From: BD2-11 sp965115885
Lineage (GTDB): Bacteria > Gemmatimonadota > Gemmatimonadetes > Longimicrobiales > Gaopeijiaceae
Assembly: GCA_965115885.1 (NCBI GenBank)
Contig: OZ220479.1
Coordinates: 1,984,001-2,048,000 of the forward strand
DNA: 64,000 nt
Reading direction: 5' to 3'
How positions within the stretch are numbered: the first letter of the stretch is position 1; the number at the start of each line of letters is the position of its first letter. The notes under the pieces are model-generated. The model ran no database searches and was not told the origin of the DNA. It saw nothing but the letters and a program-made list of their open reading frames with translations. A program made the position numbers and the translations under genes. Of the stretch, positions 56,795 to 64,000 are shown one piece after another.

Positions 56795-57139
56795 GATCCA
56801 ACCTCCTCCGTTTGGCAACCATCGGTCAGGCTGCGTTGAAGTCCCGCCAAAAGCCCGGGAATCGCTCCTAACGCGATCCTCGAGCCTAGCCTCGCCCTCC
56901 TTCATACCACAAACGCGCTTACAGGCGATCCTATGCCTTGTGGTCTACAGTCTATAAGATAGCAGATCGTGCAGTCCCAGTCGACGTTGGACGATTTCTT
57001 ACGGCGATATGCGCTATCCACACTGCGTCGCCACCACGGGCTCTCGGAATCCAGCGTTTCCTCCCCGACGCACGCATCGGCCTCGTGGTCCCGCGCGAAG
57101 CCCCCAAAGCTCGATCACGGCGCGGCCGTGCCTTCGGAA
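56795..57139. other. Intergenic stretch, lower GC, probable promoter of the small membrane gene
   Basis: This 345-bp stretch is noticeably more AT-rich around 56930-57000 than the rest of the window. It has no plausible gene. Promoter boxes could not be assigned with confidence. Confidence 0.4.
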
Positions 57140-58321
57140 TCAATCGCCGCTACTATGGAGATGCTCGGGTAGTCGATAAGCGAAACCCATCTCCGCCCCT
57201 TCGTCCACAAGACGGGACATGTTCAACAAATCGGTGATCTGCACGACCTTCTGATCCTTCCCCTTGAAGACGGGCATTCTGTTGCGGAGCTTGCGGATCC
57301 GGTATTGCCACTTCACGAAGGAGATCATGCCCAAGGACCACTTGTTGGGCAGTTCAAGACTGTTGGCCATGCGCTTGCCGATCATCCGGCGAGCCAGCCG
57401 AAACAGAAGACTGGTCATCTTCCGTCGCTGAACTTCGTCCTCCACGCCGATGACGTTTGGAACCGAGCTGATGAGCCCGTTGGCCATGGCGGTGCATTCG
57501 CTCGTGGGAGGGGGTTCGCAACCGAAGCCGACGCGCAACAACTGGTGTCCGTCGCGCTCGGTTCGGCACAGCAACGCCTCCGGGACGCCCATCAGCCAAG
57601 CGCTGCACCGCCAGATGTGCATGAAACTGGCGCGTTCCTCTCGGTCCATCCGAGCGCCCAGGCTCATCGCGTCCTCGAGAAGCATGGCCGAGAAGCCGGC
57701 GGAAGCCAGGGCGCCGTGGGCGGCGTTGACCGGTAGCCCGTGGGCGGCGCTGTTCCAGTGACGGGACTCGGCGATCAACTTCCGAGCGCGGGCGTGGATC
57801 AGCCGAGTGCGGATGGAGAGCCTCCATCCGTCGCCATACGGCTCGAGACCGCCGGGAATCATGATCTCCACGAGGTGCCTGATGTTGTGCCGTAGACGCG
57901 CTCGAGCCGCAGCGAGCACCTTGCCCGACATGAAGAACGACAGGCTGATGGTCGTGCTGAACCCCCGCACGATCGTGCTCGCGACGAACGCGGTCAGGAA
58001 GAGGTCGGATTGCCGAAAGAAGCCTCGGCTTCCCGGTTGCACCGGCACGGACCGATACCATTCGGGCAGCGCTACGGATCCGTCGACGAACTCCCGTAGA
58101 ACACGGGGCGCGGAGTCCCCCTTCCGACCATCGTCCTCCAACAGCGCCCGCACGAATTCGTCGATTTTCTCCGGGGGGACGTCGGCGAGTTCGTCGACGA
58201 CGGCGTCGGCGTCCGGGTCGCCGATGCTCAGGTGGGCCACATAGCTGTCCGTCAGTTCGGGATTGGACGGACGAGTGGCCTCGTACCCCGCCCTGAACGC
58301 GTCGGGCGTCCGCGTCCTCAT
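57140..58321 (-). CDS. DUF2236 / MpaB-family (latex-clearing-like) oxygenase
   Basis: The 393-aa protein belongs to the DUF2236 family of haem-b proteins related to rubber oxygenase Lcp and fungal MpaB. Seen are GSVALPEWYRSVPVQPGSRG at the N-side, FLTAFVASTIVRGFSTTISL, the motif RLIHARARKLIAES with Arg and His at the haem-proximal position, and HIWRCSAWLMGVPEALLCRT. The start is ATG 58321 (MRTRTPDAFRAGYE), because the upstream frame is Arg-rich. The substrate is unknown. It follows an MFS exporter gene by ~160 bp on the same strand. Confidence 0.85.
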   Translation of the reverse strand: MRTRTPDAFRAGYEATRPSNPELTDSYVAHLSIGDPDADAVVDELADVPPEKIDEFVRALLEDDGRKGDSAPRVLREFVDGSVALPEWYRSVPVQPGSRGFFRQSDLFLTAFVASTIVRGFSTTISLSFFMSGKVLAAARARLRHNIRHLVEIMIPGGLEPYGDGWRLSIRTRLIHARARKLIAESRHWNSAAHGLPVNAAHGALASAGFSAMLLEDAMSLGARMDREERASFMHIWRCSAWLMGVPEALLCRTERDGHQLLRVGFGCEPPPTSECTAMANGLISSVPNVIGVEDEVQRRKMTSLLFRLARRMIGKRMANSLELPNKWSLGMISFVKWQYRIRKLRNRMPVFKGKDQKVVQITDLLNMSRLVDEGAEMGFAYRLPEHLHSSGD

Positions 58322-58482
58322 GTCGAAGCTCTCACTCTCACGGCGAACCTCCGGCGGGCGGTTCGCCGCGAGAAGACCGCATTCGAGCAGTCCCGCGTCG
58401 CGTCTCCGGCGAGAACTGCGGGAACGAATGCGACGGAGTCGACGTCCTCGCCGACGCCGTGCGGGATCTTGCGAAGCACTCT

Positions 58483-60081
58483 TCACATCTCCTTTGGTTG
58501 GCCGCTCGATTTCGGCAGGAACATGGTCAGCGCCAAGGACAGGGCTGCAACGCCCCCCAGAATCAGAACGAGATCGCCCACCGCACCGTCCAATGCCGCG
58601 GTCAGCACAGTGCGCAACGCGTCGATCGGCGGCGCCGTCGCGAGAGGGTCGAAAGCGGCGCGCAATCCATCCACCGTGGCGGGATCCATAAGGGCTTGCG
58701 GATCACGCTTGAGTTCGTCCAAGCGGTGCGGTCGAATCTGCGCCTCGAGATCGGCGGGCAACGCAACCTCGACCCTGGAGGAGAATCTCGACGCCAAGGC
58801 TGGCCCGCTCGCGGTCAACAGTAGCAAACCTCCCAGTTGCCGTGCAAACTGCAGGGCAGCCGTCGAAGATCCCACGACCTCGTGCGGCACCGTGTTCTGG
58901 ACCGCCAAAGCGAAGGAGGAAAGCACCAAACCGAACCCGAGTCCCGCGATCGCCATGTACGCGGCGACGACGCCCGTCGCGTCGGTCGGTTGCATCGCCG
59001 CCATCAAGAGGATGCCGGTCGTCGTCGTTGCGGTGCCCGCAATCCCCCAGAGTCGATAGCGGTATCCCGTCCGGGAAATCAGTCGCCCCGACGCGACCCC
59101 GCCCACGGCCATCGCCACTAGGAGCACGCTGAGGTGGCCACCGCTGGCGGCGGCCGAGAGACCGACGACCCCTTGGAGGAAAAGCGGCAACAGGATCACG
59201 ACGCCGAACAGCGCAAGGCCGGTCAAACCCAACACGCCGAAGGAGACCGCCACGGTACCGTAGCGGTAAATTTTCATAGGCATGATCGGGGCGGCGGCGC
59301 GAGTTTCCACAAACACGAAGGCCGCCGACATCGCCGCCCCGAGGACGAACGCTCCGATGGTCAGCGGAGACGACCAAGGGAAGATCACGCCTCCCCAGGA
59401 CAGCGCGAGCAGGATCGGCCCGAGCGCCATCACGAGAATCGCCATGCCGAGAAGATCCGGCCTCTTCGCGCTGGCCGCGACCGGCAAACGCGGAAACGCG
59501 GCTACGATCAGTCCCATGATCGCAACCCCCAAGGGAACGTTGATCCACAGGGTCCATCGCCACGACAGGGCATCGGTGAGAACGCCCCCCAAGGGCGGTC
59601 CCACTAGGAACGCAACCCCGTACGCGGCACTCAGCGCACCCAAGTGCCTGCCCCGATCCTCCGGTTGAAACAGATCGACGATCAAGGGGAGGCTCACGGC
59701 CGAGACGATGCCCCCACCAACGCCCTGGACAGTGCGCGAAATCACCATCCAGCTCATGTTCGGGCTCATGCCGGCCAATGCCGACGCGACGGTGAACAAC
59801 GCAACGCCCAAGAGCAGAAACGGCCTGCGTCCGTATCGGTCCGAAAACCCGCCCGCGATGGGAATGGCGATCGTGACGGCGACGGCGTACGCGGAAGCCG
59901 TCCAAGTGTACTGGTCGAAACGCCCCAGCTCGACCGCGATTCTCGGGAGCGCCGTTGCAACGATGGTCTGGCTGACGGCCGTCAGGAACACTGCGGCCAT
60001 GGCCATGGAAAACGCCCAGAGCGCTTGCCGCTTGGGCACACCGGCAGGCTCGTCGCCGCTTTGAATCGCACTGCGCGCCAT
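58483..60081 (-). CDS. MFS multidrug exporter, DHA2 (14-helix) family
   Basis: The 532-aa proton-coupled exporter has motif C-type and A-type signatures: TIVATALPRIAVELG in helix 1, SDRYGRRPFLLLGVALFTVA (motif A) and VQGVGGGIVSAVSLPLIVDL. About fourteen helices are visible, and a ~75-aa extracytoplasmic part near the C-terminus (PADLEAQIRPHRLDELKRDP) precedes the last helix. This is EmrB/QacA-like. The chosen start is ATG 60081 (MARSAIQSGDEP); longer starts add only unstructured residues. Substrate unknown. Confidence 0.9.
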   Translation of the reverse strand: MARSAIQSGDEPAGVPKRQALWAFSMAMAAVFLTAVSQTIVATALPRIAVELGRFDQYTWTASAYAVAVTIAIPIAGGFSDRYGRRPFLLLGVALFTVASALAGMSPNMSWMVISRTVQGVGGGIVSAVSLPLIVDLFQPEDRGRHLGALSAAYGVAFLVGPPLGGVLTDALSWRWTLWINVPLGVAIMGLIVAAFPRLPVAASAKRPDLLGMAILVMALGPILLALSWGGVIFPWSSPLTIGAFVLGAAMSAAFVFVETRAAAPIMPMKIYRYGTVAVSFGVLGLTGLALFGVVILLPLFLQGVVGLSAAASGGHLSVLLVAMAVGGVASGRLISRTGYRYRLWGIAGTATTTTGILLMAAMQPTDATGVVAAYMAIAGLGFGLVLSSFALAVQNTVPHEVVGSSTAALQFARQLGGLLLLTASGPALASRFSSRVEVALPADLEAQIRPHRLDELKRDPQALMDPATVDGLRAAFDPLATAPPIDALRTVLTAALDGAVGDLVLILGGVAALSLALTMFLPKSSGQPKEM

Positions 60082-60342
60082 GTAGGGCGGCCTTAGAGGT
60101 TCGTTGGACGGATCGAGAGCGATTTCAAGTTGAATTCCGGTGTAGCCTGCCGAGCCCTCGGCGGACGTCGTTCGATCCGGAGGCGAGCGCATCCGGGCGG
60201 GCGCCTCCGGGACTGCGGGCCTGCCTGTGCGGACACTCATTTTCCGGCCACAACTCGAAGATAGCATCCGGAGCTTGGTCCCGCTCTCTCGGGCCTCCTT
60301 GCTCCCGCCCCTCGAGAACGCTGCGGGAAGCGCATCGACCGG

Positions 60343-60546
60343 CTACCGCTTCCACAGACCGACCCGATTGGGACGAAGTCCGTGCCGCGCCGCGCTCGCC
60401 TGCAGGCCGTCACGCTCCCTCGGTGCTTCCATCGCCATCCGACCCTTCAATCCGGCGTGAATCTTCGCCTCTTCCTCCCGGCCATCTCGGCGTCTCCCGG
60501 TCGGTGCCGGAATTCACCTCGAGGACCTGTTCAAAAAACGGGACCA
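60343..60546 (-). mobile_element. IS3-family left end with a decayed orfA
   Basis: On the minus strand a copy of the IS3 outer end (starting TGGTCCCG at 60546) is followed by a broken orfA. It starts at ATG 60485 with MAGRKRRRFTPD, then after a frameshift KGRMAMEAPRERDGLQ and ARHGLRPNRVGLWKR and a stop at 60343. It aligns along its length with the orfA of the intact element at 7831 (RRRRFTPQFKGRVALEAVQE). The rest of the element is lost. The remaining bases 60082-60342 show nothing else. Confidence 0.7.
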
Positions 60547-60559
60547 TCCGTCTCTCCCG

Positions 60560-61735
60560 TCACCGTCGGATCGTCTTGCACATGCGGTATCCGAAACCGA
60601 ACAACCGCGACCGCGCCCATGCCGGACCCATGAAGGGTTGCCGGGCCGGAACGAAGTCGTGGGAATCCAAGTCCTCCACCGCCGTCGTTACGCGGCGAAA
60701 GATGACGCTCATGTCCTCCGTCGGCAGTCGCTCGCTGCTCCCGAGCTGTCCGGCTGCCAAGACCATCACCATAAGGGAGAACAGCATGCTCATCCGATAC
60801 TGCCGCCAGCACTCTTCCAGGCTCATGTCGTCGACGCCGGCCTGGCGCAGCGTCTCCCAATACAACTCCAAGCCCTCGCGTTCCACTTGGCGCCGAACTT
60901 CGACGCCGACGCTTCTGGACATGAACAGGCCGATGTCGAGCAGCGGGTTGCTCGTTCCACTGGTCTGCCAGTCCAGGATCACCGCCTCGTCCCCGTTCGC
61001 GGGGTCGAAGAACACGTTGTTGACGTGGAAGTCGCCGTGGGTGAAGCTACGCGGACCGTTGAGCGTCTCGCGCGAGTACTCCAGACCCTTCGCCGCGATC
61101 GCTTCGGCGACCCGGCGCGTGCGGGGAGAAAAGCAGGCTGCGAAACGATCCAGCGCACCGGGCAACGATTTCACGTAGCCAATCTGGGCCAAGACCCTGA
61201 TTCGCGTGGAGAGCGCTTCGCACTGGGAGAGCGGGGGCTCTTGGAACCGATTCCAGTACCGACCGTGAAGGCCGGCGATGGATCGGAGAGCGGAAGCGGT
61301 CTGTTGCGGCGTGGCACCCTCCAGTACGTCCGCGAAGACCATTCCCGCCAAATCCTCGAGCACGAGAACCACATCGTCGCTCCGAGGATCGTAGCTGCCG
61401 TACAACAGCCGAGGACTGCGAATCGGAGCCGTCGACGCGACATGTCGATAAAAGTAGTGCTCCCTCTTGTGTAGCCCCATGATTTTGCCGAAACGCCGAA
61501 TGCGCGCATCCTGGCTGGGAAACTTGACGATCACGCTTCGGGGCGGATCGAACGTCGCGCTGCCCCAGACCAGCCGACACCGCAACACTTCCCCGAGCAC
61601 GCTGCCTCCGTCGCCCAAGTCCTCGAAGTGCAACTCCCGCAAATCGGGCATACGGCGAGCGCGATCGCTCAGGACGGCGCGCATCCACGAACGCGTGATG
61701 TCGTCGCGGGACTTCGGAATCCGCTTGGGACGCAA
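60560..61735 (-). CDS. APH/EcKinase-like phosphotransferase family protein
   Basis: The 391-aa protein has the aminoglycoside-phosphotransferase/choline-kinase fold. The N-lobe shows VIVKFPSQDARIRRFGKIMG with the ATP Lys, then VVLVLEDLAGMVFADVLEGA. The catalytic loop is SFTHGDFHVNNVFFDPANGD (Brenner-type HGDxHxxN), and the metal Asp is in VILDWQTSGTSNPLLDIGLF. The start is TTG 61735, preceded by GAGGAG. The closest general type is the acyl-CoA-dehydrogenase-associated or ecdysteroid-kinase-like group; antibiotic resistance is not implied. It is upstream of the MFS gene on the same strand, separated by IS debris. Confidence 0.82.
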   Translation of the reverse strand: MRPKRIPKSRDDITRSWMRAVLSDRARRMPDLRELHFEDLGDGGSVLGEVLRCRLVWGSATFDPPRSVIVKFPSQDARIRRFGKIMGLHKREHYFYRHVASTAPIRSPRLLYGSYDPRSDDVVLVLEDLAGMVFADVLEGATPQQTASALRSIAGLHGRYWNRFQEPPLSQCEALSTRIRVLAQIGYVKSLPGALDRFAACFSPRTRRVAEAIAAKGLEYSRETLNGPRSFTHGDFHVNNVFFDPANGDEAVILDWQTSGTSNPLLDIGLFMSRSVGVEVRRQVEREGLELYWETLRQAGVDDMSLEECWRQYRMSMLFSLMVMVLAAGQLGSSERLPTEDMSVIFRRVTTAVEDLDSHDFVPARQPFMGPAWARSRLFGFGYRMCKTIRR

Positions 61736-62152
61736 CGCGTACGCTCCTCGGGGGTGGTGGACGGAGCGCTGATCGCACGGCCCGGACTCGAGGCGTCAGC
61801 GGTCACGGGGCGTACCGAGGCTCTACGGCTAACACTACTTGCGCCATCGGGCGACCGCCTGTCAAGTCGCGGAACCGGGCAACGTGCATGGAACGGCGAC
61901 GGCGCCACGGCGGTTCGCGTGAGACGGCGGATGTCGTGAGGCCCTCATCTTCCTGCGGTCGGTACTTTTACGAGAAAGAAACCGCGTGCGTTCCCGCTGT
62001 CCGATTCTCGTTGAATCGACTCGAGGGCAAAGCCTGCGGCGGTTGCCCCAGCGTCTTTCGGACCCATCCCGCCCTCCGCTCGCGAATGAATCGGTCCCGG
62101 CCCCTCTGGGAAAAAGGGTAGCCGGTTCGCGATCCCCCATCCGAAGAGCCCG
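61736..62152. other. Intergenic stretch with no recognised gene
   Basis: This 417-bp stretch lies between the phosphotransferase start and the IS1182 derivative. A minus-strand frame reading GPKDAGATAAGFALESIQ looks mildly protein-like but has no start, ribosome site or relative that I recognise. Confidence 0.35.
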
Positions 62153-62530
62153 AGGAGCATGCTCGCAGCTTCTACGCGCAGGCGGCAGAAAAGGTGGTGG
62201 TGTGAGGCGGGTCCGTGGCGCAGAGCGGAAGCAAGGGTTATGTCCATGAAAAACATGAGGTTAGCCAGTGATGTACAGCGCGGCGAGTGGGATCTGGTGT
62301 GTCTGGCGCTCAACATGCGGCGATTGCATGTCCCGGCGGCGGCGTGAGAGGCCAAGCCTTCGTTTCCGGGAGCTTCCGGAGTCCATTGGGACCTGGAATG
62401 CGGCGATTTCCTCCGTTGACGATCGGCTCTTGTTGCCATCCGAGCGGTTTGGTTGCCGGAAATCCGGGTTGGAAGCCCGACTGCCGGGACTTCACGCCCA
62501 CTCGCAGGTCCTTCTGCCGCGCAAGCTCCT
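62153..62530 (+). mobile_element. Non-autonomous deletion derivative of the IS1182-family element
   Basis: The 378-bp element keeps the 5' leader of copy A (shared through GAGGTTAGCCAGTGA, ending 62271), then joins directly to the last codons of the transposase (RGEWDLVCLALNMRRLHVPA, stop) and the ~180-bp 3' non-coding part ending CCGCGCAAGCTCCT at 62530. The left end begins AGGAGC at 62153, but ~20 bp next to it differ from copy A. It encodes no functional protein. Its right end lies 11 bp from the stop codon of the peroxiredoxin gene. Confidence 0.8.
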
Positions 62531-62540
62531 AGCTTCAGCT

Positions 62541-63206
62541 TCAGCTTCGACCGATCTCCGCCAGCGCTTCGAGCACATCCTCGTTGCTGGGCCGGACGCG
62601 GTAGTCGATCTCGATGAACTTCCAGCGTACCACGCCCTGTCTGTCGACGACGTAGACCGCGGGATGGGGAACCGGACGCCGGCTCCGAGCGTTGAAGAGG
62701 CCGTAGCGGTCGATGACGGCGTGGTCCGGGTCGGCCAGGATAGGGTAGTCGAGGGTGCGGCCCTGTTCGGCGGCGACCCGATCGATCATCAGCTGCTGTT
62801 CCGTGCGCTCGTCCACGGAGATGGCGAGAATCTCCGCATCCGCCCGCTCATCGGCGTCCAGCAGTTCGCTCAGCTCCCCGAGCTGACCGGCGCACCAGGG
62901 TCACCAGTGCCCGCGGTAGAAGACGAGAACGACGTTCCTTCGCCCGCGGAAGTCGGAGAGAGCGAGGACTTCGCCCGAATGGGCGAGTAGCGAGAAGTCG
63001 GGCGCGGTATCGCCGATCCGCACGCGCCCGGTGTCTTGGGCGGGCAGGTCGCGACCGTCGGCGGGGCCCAAGTCGACCGTCCGGTCTGCGGTCCGGGGCG
63101 CATCCTCGCCCAAGGGAGGGACGGCGCCCCGGCGCCCGACCGCCAAGAAGTACCCCCCCAGCAGCAACGCGGCCAGCGCGATTCCCATTCCGGTGCGACG
63201 CGACAA
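62541..63206 (-). CDS. Membrane-anchored peroxiredoxin, candidate selenoprotein with in-frame UGA (Sec102)
   Basis: Read with UGA as selenocysteine, this is a 221-aa AhpC/TSA (BCP-like) peroxiredoxin. It starts at TTG 63206 with GGGAGAGGG just upstream. A signal-anchor (GIALAALLLGGYFLAVG) is followed by GDTAPDFSLLAHSGEVLALS, NVVLVFYRGHW, UGA at 62903-62901, PWCAGQLGEL, ILAISVDE and YPILADPDHAVIDRYGLF. Family members have Cys where the UGA stands (HWCPxC), giving a U-x-x-C redox pair. Both sides share one frame with no other stop, and domain sequence is undamaged after the UGA. A nonsense mutation is the alternative. It is 15 bp after the metallo-hydrolase gene, so co-transcribed. Confidence 0.8.
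62870..62886 (-). promoter_or_regulatory. SECIS-like hairpin after the in-frame UGA
   Basis: On the minus strand TCAGCTC-GGG-GAGCTGA forms a perfect 7-bp stem with loop GGG, whose first base is 22 nt after the UGA. Bacterial SECIS elements need a stem-loop with a G among the first two loop bases, about 16-37 nt downstream of UGA. This hairpin satisfies that rule. Confidence 0.6.
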
Positions 63207-63221
63207 ATGCCCTCTCCCGGT

Positions 63222-64000
63222 TCAGTCGCGCGCGAGGCTGACGTAGACGCCGCGCACGAAACGCTCGGAGGCGTCGCCCCAATCCGGGTCCAGATCGGCG
63301 GTGGGCGCGGCGGCCACCACCTCGTCCTCCGTCATGCCTTCGGCGATCATGTCGCTCACCCGCCCGCGCACGGTGGCGATCATGTCGCGGTAGGCGCGCA
63401 ACGACGTCCTGTCCGCGATCTCGCCGTGCCCGGGAACGATGGCCGTATCATCCGTCGCGTGCGCGAGCACATGGTCGGCGACGGCAAGGATCCCGTCGAC
63501 GCCGCCGCCGCTGTCCACGTCGATGAACGGGTAGCGCCCGTTGAAGAACGTGTCCCCCATGTGCACGGCGTCGGCGTGCGCGAAGAACACCACGGCGTCG
63601 CCGTCGGTGTGCGCGTTGGGCATGTGGTGGACGCGGATGTCCTCTCCGTTCCAGTGGAAGCTCATCCGGTCGTTGAAGGTCACCACCGGCAATCCCTCCG
63701 GCGCGGACTGCCGGGAGCGTCCCGCCACGTCGGCGAACTCGGCGGGGTTGAGGCGGCGTCGGACGTTCTCGTGCGCGACGATCAGGGCGCCTCCGCGACC
63801 CAAGTTCTCGTTGCCGCCGGTGTGGTCGCCGTGCCAGTGCGTGTTCAGCACCCAGCGCACGGGCTCGCCGGCGATCTCCTCGACCGCCGCGAGTATTTTT
63901 TCGGTGAGCGGAGCGTACTGGTCGTCGACCAGGAACGCGCCGTCCTCTCCCACCGACAGGCCGATGTTTCCGCCCGCGCCGAAGAGCACGTAGAGCCCGT
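63222..64000 (-). CDS. Metallo-beta-lactamase-fold hydrolase, N-terminus beyond the window
   Basis: The MBL superfamily metal motif is THWHGDHTGG, with further ligands at HMPNAHTDGDAVVF (His and Asp region) and IVPGHGEIADR. The visible part opens LFGAGGNIGLSVGEDGAFLV and continues as the alpha-beta/beta-alpha sandwich. The C-terminus (DMIAEGMTEDEVVAAAPTAD) resembles secreted MBL proteins of the quinoprotein-relay SoxH-like or subclass B group. The frame is open to the window edge (GLYV before LFGAGG), so the start and any signal peptide are outside. It is upstream of the peroxiredoxin in one operon. The substrate is unknown. Confidence 0.88.
   Translation of the reverse strand, partial: GLYVLFGAGGNIGLSVGEDGAFLVDDQYAPLTEKILAAVEEIAGEPVRWVLNTHWHGDHTGGNENLGRGGALIVAHENVRRRLNPAEFADVAGRSRQSAPEGLPVVTFNDRMSFHWNGEDIRVHHMPNAHTDGDAVVFFAHADAVHMGDTFFNGRYPFIDVDSGGGVDGILAVADHVLAHATDDTAIVPGHGEIADRTSLRAYRDMIATVRGRVSDMIAEGMTEDEVVAAAPTADLDPDWGDASERFVRGVYVSLARD

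Noticed and set aside
62287..62532. 81-codon frame in the IS1182 derivative
   Set aside because: It reads the non-coding IS tail; the same tail in copy A gives similar frames by chance.

Overview
The window is very GC-rich, Gram-negative-type bacterial chromosome (RND pump, two outer-membrane beta-barrel proteins, many signal-peptide proteins). Secreted sortilin-like BNR propellers, CBM9/DUF5916 barrels, quinoprotein propellers, a bactofilin and sigma-54 regulators together fit Gemmatimonadota or a close neighbour best. This is an inference from gene content; no rRNA is present to settle it. Tight operons with ATGA, GTGA or TGATG overlaps are the rule.

Region 1 (1-6947, + strand) is a protein-quality-control block: the 3' end of dnaK, an HtrA/DegP protease, tRNA-Leu(UAG), trigger factor, clpP, clpX, the ribosome-assembly GTPase engB and a secreted protein of unknown function. 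Region 2 (6985-10840) is an insertion-sequence graveyard: a broken IS1634-family transposase piece, a fragment of a TolB-like domain gene, an apparently intact IS3-family element with a -1 frameshift site, and a decayed IS1182-family element. Region 3 (11108-17812) holds a pRiA4b ORF-3-like gene, a coupled minus-strand operon argF-gcvT-moaB-sigma-54 regulator, a bactofilin and a coiled-coil protein. Region 4 (18622-25587) has a sarcosine-oxidase-like flavoenzyme, a large secreted BNR-propeller protein and, divergently, a nucleobase permease fused to an ATPase-like domain.

Region 5 (25735-27804) carries two copies of a small two-gene cassette on either side of a wrecked tyrosine recombinase. 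Region 6 (27843-34633) is a five-gene operon, DUF5916-copC-copD-doxX-DUF5916. Its two barrel genes share a nearly identical internal segment, and a 188-bp MITE with a target duplication sits against the Shine-Dalgarno of the first gene. Region 7 (34748-42064) is the branched-chain amino-acid operon leuA-ilvC-ilvD-leuC-leuD plus a MATE-like transporter; ilvB/N and leuB are absent and the upstream side is transposase debris. Region 8 (42690-44596) is an AAA ATPase with a small TOPRIM-like partner, a candidate defence module.

Region 9 (45344-49666) is a + strand chain: YchF-like NTPase, secreted PPOX-fold protein, quinoprotein dehydrogenase and a frameshifted nuclease-like gene. Then come a PhzF-like isomerase, tRNA-Ile(GAU) with an IS21 istB scrap 8 bp behind it, and an MFP/RND efflux pair. 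Region 10 (56394-61735) is a DUF2236 oxygenase, MFS exporter and phosphotransferase cluster with IS3-end scraps. The window closes with an IS1182 deletion derivative and a two-gene operon of a metallo-beta-lactamase-fold hydrolase and a peroxiredoxin. The peroxiredoxin reads through an in-frame UGA exactly at its first active-site position, followed by a SECIS-like hairpin. This candidate selenoprotein is the most striking item in the window.
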